This document shows positions 18,264-26,961 of a stretch of 64,000 nucleotides of DNA, piece after piece (the stretch's first letter is position 1; each line of letters opens with the position of its first letter). Origin of the DNA: Methylicorpusculum oleiharenae (GTDB taxonomy: Bacteria; Pseudomonadota; Gammaproteobacteria; Methylococcales; Methylomonadaceae). The translations under genes and the position numbers were made by a program. The DNA is taken from contig NZ_WUTY02000001.1 in the NCBI RefSeq assembly GCF_009828925.2, forward strand, positions 5,114,492-5,178,491, written 5' to 3'. The notes beneath the pieces were generated by a model. The model saw only the letters and a program-made list of their open reading frames with translations, was not told the DNA's origin and made no database searches.

Positions 18264-19445
18264 TCAATCGTGCTGCCGGTTTGAATTTTGATCGATGATT
18301 TTTTGGATGCGTTGTTCAATGCCGTCCAGTTCCTTATCATAAATCGCTGTCTGATAGGCCTTATCTTCAACTTTTACCGATGACGACAATACTCCCTCAC
18401 CTGCCTCACTGATCTGAATGCGAGTCTGCGTGGACAAGCCCGGCAGCAAAGGTTTTGCCTTTAATTCTTCAGGATCAAGACTGATACGCACCGGCACGCG
18501 TTCGGCGATATGGATAAAATTACCCGTCGCATTATTAGTGGGCAATACGGCAAACACACTGCCTGTCCCGGGACTGAGTCCGGCGACCTTGCCGTGATAG
18601 AGCTGTTCACTGCCGTAGGCATCGACTTTTATTTCTGCCGTTTGGCCCGGTTGAATTTCAGCAATTTGAGTTTCCAGAAAATTGGCTTCCACCCAGACAT
18701 TCTCCAAGGGCACGATCACTAATAATGACGACCCTGGTTTTACATTATCACCGGCATGCGCGCGGCGATTGGCAATAACGCCCGAAACCGGCGCGAGTAT
18801 GTGTCGGCGCTGGTAATCCAGATATGACATTTTTATGCGGCTTTTCGCTTTTTCAACGGCCGGATGCCGGGCCAAAGTCGTGCCGGAAATCTGAGCGAGC
18901 ACGCTGTTCTTTTCTGCTTTTGTTTCACGGATCGAGGCTTCCAGTTCCCGCATCCGGTCTTTGGCATGCTGAACGTCTTGTTCTGAAACAGCCCCTTCCT
19001 GCGCGGCTGCCATGAAGCGTTTTAGATCGTGGCTCACTGTGTCAAGACTTGCTTTTCTTAAGGCTATCCGTTGATCAAGCGTGTCAACCTGAGCGGTTAA
19101 GCTGACGATATCTCGAATCGTTTTCGCCAATTCGGCCTCCGCTTCCTCCAGGGCGATTTTTGCATGGGTACCGTCCAGTCTGACCAATACATCACCGGCT
19201 TTTACCGTCTGCGTATTTTCCGCAAGTATTTCGACAATGCTTCCTTCAGTCTGGGCTTTGACGGTGATCAGGTGACCGGCAACAAAAGCATCATCGGTGC
19301 TGACCCAGTTTCGGTGCTGATACCAGCTGTACCCAAATGCCGACAAACCAAGTATCAGTATCGTCAGCAGAACCGCTTTGAGCCTTTGATTGCGCTTGCG
19401 AATAATGTCTCTAGGCCGAATTTTGTGATGCGTAACGCTGCTCAT
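18264..19445 (-). CDS. HlyD/EmrA-type membrane fusion protein of an MFS efflux pump
   Basis: A 393-aa periplasmic adaptor. One N-terminal membrane anchor (about residues 24-42, AVLLTILILGLSAFGYSW) is followed by the barrel-sandwich start (NWVSTDDAFVAGHLITVKA) characteristic of EmrA. A long alpha-helical hairpin spans about residues 95-200. The second lipoyl half (APVSGVIANRRAHAGDNV) and a beta-barrel region follow. It bridges the inner-membrane MFS pump and the outer-membrane channel encoded just upstream. Its start overlaps the end of the outer-membrane-factor gene by 4 nt, indicating translational coupling. Last gene of the operon. Substrate unknown. Confidence 0.92.
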   Translation of the reverse strand: MSSVTHHKIRPRDIIRKRNQRLKAVLLTILILGLSAFGYSWYQHRNWVSTDDAFVAGHLITVKAQTEGSIVEILAENTQTVKAGDVLVRLDGTHAKIALEEAEAELAKTIRDIVSLTAQVDTLDQRIALRKASLDTVSHDLKRFMAAAQEGAVSEQDVQHAKDRMRELEASIRETKAEKNSVLAQISGTTLARHPAVEKAKSRIKMSYLDYQRRHILAPVSGVIANRRAHAGDNVKPGSSLLVIVPLENVWVEANFLETQIAEIQPGQTAEIKVDAYGSEQLYHGKVAGLSPGTGSVFAVLPTNNATGNFIHIAERVPVRISLDPEELKAKPLLPGLSTQTRIQISEAGEGVLSSSVKVEDKAYQTAIYDKELDGIEQRIQKIIDQNSNRQHD

Positions 19446-20902
19446 GGTGTGTTGGTTCCTTGATAGCCGCCGCCCAATGCTTTGATCAGACGAACCGCCG
19501 CTTTAAACTGTTCATTCTCCAATGTTGTCAGTTCAAAACTGGCCTCGTTTAGACGAATGCCGGCCAGAAGCACATCGAGATCGGCGCTCAGCCCAGTGCG
19601 ATTAAGAACCTGTGCGAGTTGTTCGGTGCCGGTAACTGCTGACAGGGTTTGCCTTTGTGCAGCCAGACGCGCTTCGGTTCCTTGCCAGAAGGTCAACGCA
19701 TCGGCCACTTCTTGAACAGCCCCAAGCAGACTGGCGTTATAGCGCTCTACCGCGGCATCGTAACCAGACTGCTGATAACGCAAACGGGCACGTAAGCGGC
19801 CGCCCTCAAAAATTGGAAATTCTATGGAAGGCCCAACAGCATAAGCCAGGCTTGATCCTTGCAGCAGCACATCCGTCAGACTGACGCTGTGCAGGCCGGT
19901 AAAGGCGATCAGATTTATATCCGGATAAAACGCCGCTTCGGCTACTTTGATATCTTCGTCAGCCGCTTGCGCATGAAGCCGTGCGGCCGTCAGATCAGGT
20001 CTGCGGGCCAGCAAATTCAGCGGCAAATCTGCCGGCAACTGCAGTTTTTCAGGAAATGTTATTCGGTCCACGGTCAAACTTTGCCCCCAATCCGGGCCTT
20101 TTCCTGCCAGTGCAGCCAGGCGATGCTTATGAAAGTCCACTTCGGTGCGAACAACGGCTTCAAGTGCTTTAGCCTGATTCACGTCCACAGTTGCGTTTAG
20201 CGGCGATGCTGCTGCAGCCAGGCCGTAGTTAAAGCGCACCGATTGCAGTTTCAGCAAGTCTTCTTTGGCTTTGACAAGATCGGCGGCAATGGTCAGTTTT
20301 TTGACTGCGGCCGTCAGGTCAAAATAGCTTTCCGCAACGGCAACCGACAACAGTAATCCGGCGTCTGCCAATTCGGCATCAGCGGCCAAAGCCCGGCCAA
20401 CAGCAGCTTCCAGAGCGGCTTTATCACGTCCCCAAAAGTCCAGGTGATAACGTAATACCAGAGGATTAATCAACAATTGCCGGAAATGTTCACCGGCAAA
20501 TTTGACCTGCGTACTGTTGGCTGAATACCGCTCTGCACTGAATCGCACATTGGCGTGAAGTGTGGGGTACTGCTCAGCGGCCTGGTTATCGACCATAGCC
20601 TGAGCCTGTTGCAGGCGCTGCGATACAACTTTAAGATCGGGATTTTCAGATAAGGCCGTTTCAATCAGCTTTGGTAAAACAGGACTGTTAAATACATGCC
20701 ACCAGGCCTGAATGGGCCAGCCGTCGGTGACCGGCAACGTTTGGCGGGCGTTTGATACGGTTTTTTCAACGGCAGGCATGCTGATAATGAACGCGCGTTG
20801 AGTTTCTTTGGGAAACCAGCCGCAACCTGTCATCACTAAGGATAAGATAACAGCAGGCAGTGTCATGTCAGATAAACCAAGGCGGTCTTTAACTGTTTTC
20901 AC
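19442..20902 (-). CDS. TolC-like outer membrane efflux factor (NodT-type lipoprotein)
   Basis: A 486-aa outer-membrane factor. The N-terminus has a hydrophobic stretch ending in a lipobox (VMTGC, cysteine at about residue 27), so it should be a lipoprotein. Two repeats of the coiled OEP domain follow, each with the usual signature stretches (NPDLKVVSQRLQQAQAM in the first, RRPDLTAARLHAQAADEDI in the second). It provides the exit duct of the tripartite pump. It overlaps both neighbours by 4 nt, the MFS transporter upstream and the adaptor downstream. Confidence 0.93.
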   Translation of the reverse strand: MKTVKDRLGLSDMTLPAVILSLVMTGCGWFPKETQRAFIISMPAVEKTVSNARQTLPVTDGWPIQAWWHVFNSPVLPKLIETALSENPDLKVVSQRLQQAQAMVDNQAAEQYPTLHANVRFSAERYSANSTQVKFAGEHFRQLLINPLVLRYHLDFWGRDKAALEAAVGRALAADAELADAGLLLSVAVAESYFDLTAAVKKLTIAADLVKAKEDLLKLQSVRFNYGLAAAASPLNATVDVNQAKALEAVVRTEVDFHKHRLAALAGKGPDWGQSLTVDRITFPEKLQLPADLPLNLLARRPDLTAARLHAQAADEDIKVAEAAFYPDINLIAFTGLHSVSLTDVLLQGSSLAYAVGPSIEFPIFEGGRLRARLRYQQSGYDAAVERYNASLLGAVQEVADALTFWQGTEARLAAQRQTLSAVTGTEQLAQVLNRTGLSADLDVLLAGIRLNEASFELTTLENEQFKAAVRLIKALGGGYQGTNTP

Positions 20903-22479
20903 AGGTCCTCCGCCAATGTTTCCTGAGCTTCTCGTCTGATCAGTTGTTCATCAGTCACCGGTCTGCGCTGTCGGGTCGGATTGGCAAACCAAACCAGTAC
21001 TGCCAACCCGCAAAAGACACAGGCGGCCAGCCAAAAGGCATCATTAATCGCTGAAATTGCCGATGCGCGTGCGTCCAACTGAAACACTTTGATCCATGCC
21101 TGAGATTCAGACAACCCGGCCTGAAGCAAGGGGGCGATTGCCCGGTCATACGCAGTATTAAGCGGATGATGGGTTTCAGCGATTCGAGTCAGATGAAACG
21201 GTGTACGTTGATACAGCACAATACCCTGTAAGGTGATACCGAAGGCACCACCGGCGATGCGCATCAGTGACGCCAGCTCAACCGCCCGCCACTGGCGTTC
21301 CGGTGATAGCCCGTGTAGCATCAGTGCTGTCAGAGGCACAAAAAAACTGCCCAGACACACGCCTTCCAGCAACATCGGCCAGACGAGTTGTTCATACGAA
21401 TCGGTGTCATCAAAACGGCCAAGCCAAAAGTAGACTGCGGCAAAGCTTACCAGATTGAGCGATGCCAACAACCGGGCATCAAAGCGTGGGGTGATTTCAT
21501 GAAAAATGCCGGAAATGGGTTTTGCAAATATGGCCATGGGCAAAAACACCAGACCCGCCAACAACGAGGAATACCCCATTGAGACCTGAAGCTGGACAAT
21601 CAACATGGATAACAAACCTTGAAAACACAGAAAGCCCACAAACAAGGTCAGTGCGCCGATAGCGAAGTTACGATGTTTAAAAAGGCGGATATCCAGAAAG
21701 GGTTGCCTGATGCTCAGTTCCCAGATAACCCAGGTGATGCCGCTGACAATGATCACAACGGCCAAACCGTTGATAGTGGCTGACCGGGTCCAGCCCCAAT
21801 CGTTGCCTTGATTTAACAGCGTTTGAAAACTGAACAGCGCGATGCTCAGTAAAATAAATCCGGTCAGATCAAAACGTCGGCGGATTCGTTTGAAACCGCG
21901 CTGATACAGCAATGCGCCGATAATGCCGGAAAGGGCCAGTGCAATCGGAATATTGAGCCAAAACAGCCAGCGCCAGCCCAACACATCGGCAATCCATCCG
22001 CCTATCGGCGGGCCCAAGGTGAAAGGCGTGAGGGTAAACAGGCTCCAAATGCCTATGCCTATGGATTTGCGCTTATCCGGAAACTCCTTCAAAACCATAG
22101 CCTGTCCCATAGGCAACGTTATTCCACCGGAGAACCCCAGTAAAATCCGACCGGCCAAATAGCCGTAATAAGAAGTACTGCAGGCGCAGAGCAATGATGC
22201 CAAGGCAAAAAGAACGAATGCCGCGATAAAGGGCCGGTATTCTCCGATACGATGGGATAACCAGACACCGACGGGAAACGCAAGTGCCATCCCTATCATA
22301 TAATCGGTTTGCGTCCAGGTCGCAAAACTGAGCGGAATTCCCAAGCCGCCGGCTACTCGTGGCAACATCGCTATATAAGCCCCGGCATTAAAAATAACGA
22401 GTGCATGGCTGATGCCCAAACATCCGTTAAACAGGCAAAGACGCCAGCCGCGTAGACGCTTGGTATAAATAAACGCCAT
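20899..22479 (-). CDS. DHA2-family MFS drug efflux transporter (EmrB-like)
   Basis: A 526-aa protein with about 14 hydrophobic segments, the size and layout of the DHA2 (EmrB/QacA) family of proton-driven exporters. It has the family's N-terminal pattern (YIAMLPRVAGGLG, then TWTQTDYMIGMALAFPVGVWLS) and a LGPPIGGWIADVLGWRWLFWLN segment typical of motif C and the following loop. With the outer-membrane factor and HlyD adaptor it forms a one-operon tripartite pump. No TetR or MarR regulator is adjacent, so control is not evident. Confidence 0.92.
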   Translation of the reverse strand: MAFIYTKRLRGWRLCLFNGCLGISHALVIFNAGAYIAMLPRVAGGLGIPLSFATWTQTDYMIGMALAFPVGVWLSHRIGEYRPFIAAFVLFALASLLCACSTSYYGYLAGRILLGFSGGITLPMGQAMVLKEFPDKRKSIGIGIWSLFTLTPFTLGPPIGGWIADVLGWRWLFWLNIPIALALSGIIGALLYQRGFKRIRRRFDLTGFILLSIALFSFQTLLNQGNDWGWTRSATINGLAVVIIVSGITWVIWELSIRQPFLDIRLFKHRNFAIGALTLFVGFLCFQGLLSMLIVQLQVSMGYSSLLAGLVFLPMAIFAKPISGIFHEITPRFDARLLASLNLVSFAAVYFWLGRFDDTDSYEQLVWPMLLEGVCLGSFFVPLTALMLHGLSPERQWRAVELASLMRIAGGAFGITLQGIVLYQRTPFHLTRIAETHHPLNTAYDRAIAPLLQAGLSESQAWIKVFQLDARASAISAINDAFWLAACVFCGLAVLVWFANPTRQRRPVTDEQLIRREAQETLAEDL

Positions 22480-22532
22480 GGCTCAGTCCGGCTTGCCAAC
22501 AAAGTAGACGCTATCAACAGCGCTATTCAGGC

Positions 22533-23450
22533 TCATGAGGAACGCTTAGCCGAGTGCAGGACAAAAGTCGAATGGGAAGATTCCCCAGCACTTTTGAGCT
22601 TGCTCGAAAAGCCAATCCGGGACAACACCTGCCTGATCAGCCGATTTCCGATGACATTGATGACTTGTTTGAATTTATGACTGTCATTTTCGAGTAAGGC
22701 CTGCGCTGATCCGGCAACCCGAAAATCGGCTTTTTGCGTTCTGGCAAGTAACCGATTGTCATGAGGATCAATCAGCCTGACCAGCACTTGCAGCGACACC
22801 TGACCTTCAAAAATCCGGTAAGTGCCGAGGCCGATTTCAAGGACGGCATCAATACCGGAGTCGTTCGCTACTTGACGATAATCAAGCTGAGACGAGTCCT
22901 GCGCATACCAATCGGATACCGCAGTATGCCAATGGAACAGGTAGGCATCATGACCATAGCCTGGCACCGGCAAGCGGAAATAGTGTTGACTGAGACGCGC
23001 ATTGATATTTAATGCCCTCAACTCTGAAACCATAGCCTCAGCCAAAATCGACGTGGGCATCCACTGATCGCCTAGAGCCGCACGAGGTTCTAAACGAGTC
23101 GATGCGTGCGCTTGTTCGTCCAGTTCGACGACGATATCATCCTCGCTGACATGCCCGGCTATAAGCACATTACCCGGATTTTTATAAATTGCCTCGTGCA
23201 TAGGCACAGAGATGGTCATGTTTTGTTCATGCCGATAAACAGGCAATCGTTCTTCTATAGGATCGGGAATAATCTGTAGAGGCGGCGCTTCGACGGGGAT
23301 AACCAGAATGTTCTGTATATGAGCCAGTTGCTGAACCGAAGGTTGAATCGAAGGAGCCATGCAGCCGCCAAGCAACAAAGGCAATAGCCATGCCTGACAA
23401 TGAGCCCTCAAAAACCTGGCCTGCGGTTGAAAGGGATTCTGGAGACGCAT
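22533..23450 (-). CDS. Putative lipoprotein, first gene of the efflux operon
   Basis: A 305-aa protein when started at the ATG at 23450 (MRLQNPFQ). Longer in-frame starts exist, but they place unconserved residues before the signal. The signal peptide ends in a lipobox LLLGGC near residue 30, predicting a lipid-anchored envelope protein. The rest includes a segment (GIDAVLEIGLGTYRIFEGQVSLQVLVRLID) that resembles lipoproteins with a beta-sandwich fold, but I do not recognise a named family. It ends 53 nt before the MFS gene on the same strand, so it is probably co-transcribed and may assist the pump. Confidence 0.7.
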   Translation of the reverse strand: MRLQNPFQPQARFLRAHCQAWLLPLLLGGCMAPSIQPSVQQLAHIQNILVIPVEAPPLQIIPDPIEERLPVYRHEQNMTISVPMHEAIYKNPGNVLIAGHVSEDDIVVELDEQAHASTRLEPRAALGDQWMPTSILAEAMVSELRALNINARLSQHYFRLPVPGYGHDAYLFHWHTAVSDWYAQDSSQLDYRQVANDSGIDAVLEIGLGTYRIFEGQVSLQVLVRLIDPHDNRLLARTQKADFRVAGSAQALLENDSHKFKQVINVIGNRLIRQVLSRIGFSSKLKSAGESSHSTFVLHSAKRSS

Positions 23451-24093
23451 TCCAATGGATCTTTTTATGATTAAGTGTTTAGACCACATACATTGCTCCG
23501 ATACAACTTGGTTAAAAGGCCAACAATTCAAGGCCATGGCGATAATTGTTGGATTGCAAAAAGCAGGCAACCCAACCTACTATTCAACGGAGCAACAAAA
23601 AAAGAGGATGCACCGCGTAGGTTGCGGAAGGCGATAGTCAATCCAACATTTCAAAGCCATAGCATTAAAAATTAGTAATGCTTTTCAAGCCCGGCAGTTT
23701 CTGAGGAATAAGACGCAAGGCTTCAATTAAGGTATTGATTCAATACTTTAATTGAACTTAGCAAATTTCAAGCCAATTTATATCCCATTGATTTATAGCG
23801 ACTCATCTTGATACGCCTTATTTTTGTTATCTATTTAACAACGAGCTCTTACCGCTTCCTGGTCTAAGCGTTTAAAAAAACCTCTTGGATTCAGCTCTAA
23901 CTCTTTATCTGTATTCGAGCGCGTCATTCCGGCAGGGATTGCCGGAATCCAGGTCACATGGATAGCTCGAAGCTTACCATCCATGGCACTGGATGCCCGT
24001 TTTCAGAAGGGCATGACGGGCTTATGGATTTAGCTGAACCATCTCGCTAATCAGGAAAAATAATGAATATCAAACAGGACTGGACAACAGCTC
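23451..24093. other. Divergent intergenic region with palindromic repeats
   Basis: About 640 nt between the efflux operon and norR without a supported gene. At 23917-23957 there is a palindromic element (ATTCCGGCAGGGATTGCCGGAAT), followed by paired GGATGCCCG / CGGGCAT-type segments near 23990-24020. Such elements are common interspersed repeats in methanotroph and other proteobacterial genomes. Fragments near 23510-23640 look like worn intergenic repeat sequence. Confidence 0.45.
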
Positions 24094-24124
24094 GTCTTAT
24101 TGACATCATGATTGTCAAAATGAC
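24094..24124 (+). promoter_or_regulatory. Two NorR-type binding sites upstream of norR
   Basis: GTCTTATTGAC (24094-24104) and GTCAAAATGAC (24114-24124) both fit the NorR operator GT-N7-AC, with the preferred GTC...GAC extension. They are 20 nt apart centre to centre and end 33 nt before the norR start. No clear sigma-54 promoter was found next to them, so autoregulation of norR is more likely than activation. Confidence 0.6.
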
Positions 24125-24157
24125 AACAACTCTAATCTAAAACAGAGAGAAACAACT

Positions 24158-25675
24158 GTGGATGAAGCCATTCGAGAAGTCGTACTGAGCTTAACGGCCA
24201 ATCTTTCGATGAATGATCGCTACACCGAGTTCTTGAGTATTTTTGCCAGAATTACCGGTAATCATGCCTGCGCATTACTACGTTTTCAGGACGGCGTCCT
24301 GATACCGGTTGCCACGTTGGGTCTTGTTCCAAGAGTGCTGGAACTGAATTTTCCACCCGAGGGTCATCCGCGCCTGGCTGCCATCATGCAATCACGGGTG
24401 CCGGTCAGATTTACAGCTAACGACCCCAGACCCGACCCTTATGACGGCCTGCTAAGCGGAGACGTTCAGGGCACATTAGGTGTTCATGCCTGCGTAGGGA
24501 TTGCTCTTTACAATGAAAACACGCTGTTTGGCGTACTTTCGGCAGATGCCCTGGAACCGGGCGCCTTTGATCATATCGACGACAGCGTTTTCCGGATTTT
24601 TGCTGCGCTGGCAACGGTTTCACTGCGTTATGAAACCTATATCACCCAACTCGAAGTGCTGGCGAAACACCGCGAACTGGTTGCCAACGAACTGGTGAAT
24701 GAGAATCTTCAGCGCAGTAGCCAAACCTTGGGGGAAAGCCTTGCGATGCAGACTTTGAGCCGCGAAATCGATATTGTCTCCGGTTCAGATCTGACCGTTC
24801 TTCTTTTGGGTGAAACCGGCGTCGGAAAAGAGGTGATCGCCCGCATCATTCATGCACGCTCGAAAAGAGTCGATCAACCACTTGTTTATCTAAATTGCGC
24901 GGCACTACCCGATTCGTTGGCCGAGAGTGAATTATTCGGACATGTCAAAGGCGCTTTCAGCGGCGCAACCAGTGATCGCGCAGGCAAGTTTGAATTGGCC
25001 AACGGCGGCACACTGTTCCTGGATGAAGTCGGCGAATTACCGCTGGCCATTCAGGCTAAATTGTTGCGCGTGGTGCAATTTGGCGAAATACAGAGGGTGG
25101 GTTCCGATAAAAGCCATAGAGCTGATGTCAGAATCATTGCCGCAACCAATCGCTTATTAGCTGAAGAGGTCAAAGAGGGCCGGTTCAGGGCCGATCTTTA
25201 TCATAGGCTCAGTGTTTATCCGCTGCATGTAGCGCCTTTGCGTGAACGCATCATTGATATTGCGGTACTCAGCCGGTTTTTCCTGAATCAGGCCAGAGCG
25301 CGCCTGGGTCTGGAACGAATTGATTTAAGTAATGACACGCTCAAAACGCTGGAAAACTACTCCTGGCCCGGTAATGTAAGAGAACTCGAATATGTCATGT
25401 TAAGAGCGGTTTTGCGCGCCTCGGCGCTAAGAGGCCGATCGTTGGTGTTACAACCCTCCGATCTGGATATCGGCGCAGAACTTAATAAGGCAATAGCCGA
25501 TGATAACAGCGGCTTGAACGGTAAATCACTGACTCAGGCGGTGGACGATTTTCAGCGGCAAATGATCAGTAAAACCTTTACTGATTCGGGTGAAAACTGG
25601 GCCAAAACAGCACGCAGCCTGGGCACGGACCGAGGAAACCTGCACCGCTTGGTCAAACGTTTGGGGATGAAATAA
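24158..25675 (+). CDS. norR: NorR, nitric-oxide-responsive sigma-54-dependent activator
   Basis: A 505-aa regulator starting at GTG 24158 with AGAGAG upstream. The N-terminal GAF domain (about 1-175) includes the [13 protein letters not shown] and [10 protein letters not shown]-like stretches of NorR, where a mononuclear iron senses NO. The AAA+ domain (about 185-425) has Walker A GETGVGKE, a GAFSGAT loop (the sigma-54 contact loop, usually GAFTGA, here with S), Walker [12 protein letters not shown] and an [10 protein letters not shown] segment. A Fis-type helix-turn-helix ends the protein ([23 protein letters not shown]). No NO reductase or flavorubredoxin gene is in the window, so its main target must lie elsewhere. 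Confidence 0.92.
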   Translation: MDEAIREVVLSLTANLSMNDRYTEFLSIFARITGNHACALLRFQDGVLIPVATLGLVPRVLELNFPPEGHPRLAAIMQSRVPVRFTANDPRPDPYDGLLSGDVQGTLGVHACVGIALYNENTLFGVLSADALEPGAFDHIDDSVFRIFAALATVSLRYETYITQLEVLAKHRELVANELVNENLQRSSQTLGESLAMQTLSREIDIVSGSDLTVLLLGETGVGKEVIARIIHARSKRVDQPLVYLNCAALPDSLAESELFGHVKGAFSGATSDRAGKFELANGGTLFLDEVGELPLAIQAKLLRVVQFGEIQRVGSDKSHRADVRIIAATNRLLAEEVKEGRFRADLYHRLSVYPLHVAPLRERIIDIAVLSRFFLNQARARLGLERIDLSNDTLKTLENYSWPGNVRELEYVMLRAVLRASALRGRSLVLQPSDLDIGAELNKAIADDNSGLNGKSLTQAVDDFQRQMISKTFTDSGENWAKTARSLGTDRGNLHRLVKRLGMK

Positions 25676-26049
25676 CCGCTTTTTGAAAAAAACGAGAGCC
25701 TGTATGCAGAAGTTAAGGCCATCGCAACAGGGGTTCAATCGCGGGCATGGCCCGCTCCTACAAAATACGCTTAACTTATAAGCCGCTTTTTGGGGGGGTA
25801 ATGTTCGCTTTCCTGCTTATGATCGATAGCGTACGGACTGCGTGCGCCTTAAGACGTAAACTTGTGTTCATCACTGGGGCTGCAGGAATTATCGATAGGG
25901 TCTGCGTTCCCATTAAATAAACCACCGTTCACATGAGGCGCCATTCCGGCAACTTTTAATGCAAACACAGCTCCCTCACAAGCCTGGACACCCCTACAAA
26001 AACGGGGAAACTTCAGCATCGATAGATACATACCATTTAAAGGCAAGCC
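25676..26049 (+). other. Region between norR and oxyR, with repeated ATCGATAG
   Basis: This 374-nt gap holds a REP-like palindrome (25740-25762) and three copies of ATCGATAG at 25822, 25891 and 26018. The last ends 24 nt before the oxyR start. OxyR half-sites contain ATAG, so these could be part of its own control region, but the full four-part OxyR motif was not found. No gene is supported here. Confidence 0.4.
25740..25762. repeat. REP-like palindrome, single copy
   Basis: CGCGGGCATGGCCCGCTCCTACA is a short GC-rich palindrome with a CTCCTACA tail. It is nearly the same as the REP family widespread in Pseudomonas intergenic regions. Two more copies in inverted arrangement lie at 30393-30452. 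Confidence 0.7.
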
Positions 26050-26931
26050 ATGAATTTACGGGATTTATATTATTTGATTGCTGTCGCTGACCTGCGCAGC
26101 TTTGTTCAGGCATCGGAACGCTGCTGCATCAGTCAACCGACGCTGAGCACTCAGATAAAAAAAATGGAAGAAACTCTGGGTGTGCAGATTTTTGAGCGCA
26201 CCAACAAAAAAGTGCTGCCTACCGAATTGGGCGAACAGATCATCGCCTCCGCGCGGCGTATTTTAAAAGAGGTCGACAGTATCAAAGAAATTGCCGAAAC
26301 GGCACAGGACCCTTTGGCAGGCAATCTTCGTGTCGGCGCCTTTCCAACGCTGTCGACCTATATTTTTCCGCAGCTGGTGCCGTTGATCAAACAGGCGTTA
26401 CCTCGGGTCAGGCTGATTCTGGTCGAGGAAAAAACCGAATTACTCATTCAGCAATTAAAAAACGGACAAATGGATGTCGCCTTACTGGCGCTGCCGATAG
26501 CCGAAGATTTTTTGGAGACGGCCGCATTGTTTGAAGATGAATTTTTATTGGCGGTCTCCGGCGATCATCCTCTTTCGGCCAAAAGCGTTGTCACTCATGG
26601 GGATTTGCTCGGACATCCGCTGCTGCTTCTGGATGAAGGCCATTGCCTTCGCGGCCATGCTCTGCAAATCTGCCAAATGATAGGGGCGGAGGAAGAACAA
26701 GATGTCAGAGCGACCGGACTTGAAACACTCAGGCAAATGGTGCGAGCCGGAACCGGCATTACGTTTATGCCGAACATTGCTATTCAGGGAAACGATGAGG
26801 GGATTCGCTACCTTCCCTTTGAAGCCCCCGCACCCAGCAGAACGATAGGTTTGGTCTGGCGGCGAACCAGCGTCCGAGTTGAGCTTATCCGGCAGTTAAG
26901 TGCGTTAATCAAACAAGCGATGGCCCGGTGA
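26050..26931 (+). CDS. oxyR: OxyR, LysR-type hydrogen peroxide sensor and activator
   Basis: A 293-aa LysR-type regulator. The N-terminal winged helix-turn-helix (1-60) has the OxyR-type start MNLRDLYYLIAVAD and SQPTLSTQIKKME. The effector domain holds the redox cysteine pair in GHCLRGHALQIC, with eight residues between the cysteines as in E. coli C199-C208, plus the LRQMVRAGTGITFMP segment of OxyR. Peroxide forms the disulfide and switches on defence genes such as catalase and peroxiredoxin, none of which is adjacent. The start has AAAGGC upstream. It is followed by a convergent kinase gene only 30 nt away. Confidence 0.93.
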   Translation: MNLRDLYYLIAVADLRSFVQASERCCISQPTLSTQIKKMEETLGVQIFERTNKKVLPTELGEQIIASARRILKEVDSIKEIAETAQDPLAGNLRVGAFPTLSTYIFPQLVPLIKQALPRVRLILVEEKTELLIQQLKNGQMDVALLALPIAEDFLETAALFEDEFLLAVSGDHPLSAKSVVTHGDLLGHPLLLLDEGHCLRGHALQICQMIGAEEEQDVRATGLETLRQMVRAGTGITFMPNIAIQGNDEGIRYLPFEAPAPSRTIGLVWRRTSVRVELIRQLSALIKQAMAR

Positions 26932-26961
26932 CGCTGCGGCCCCTTTATTCAATCATACGGC

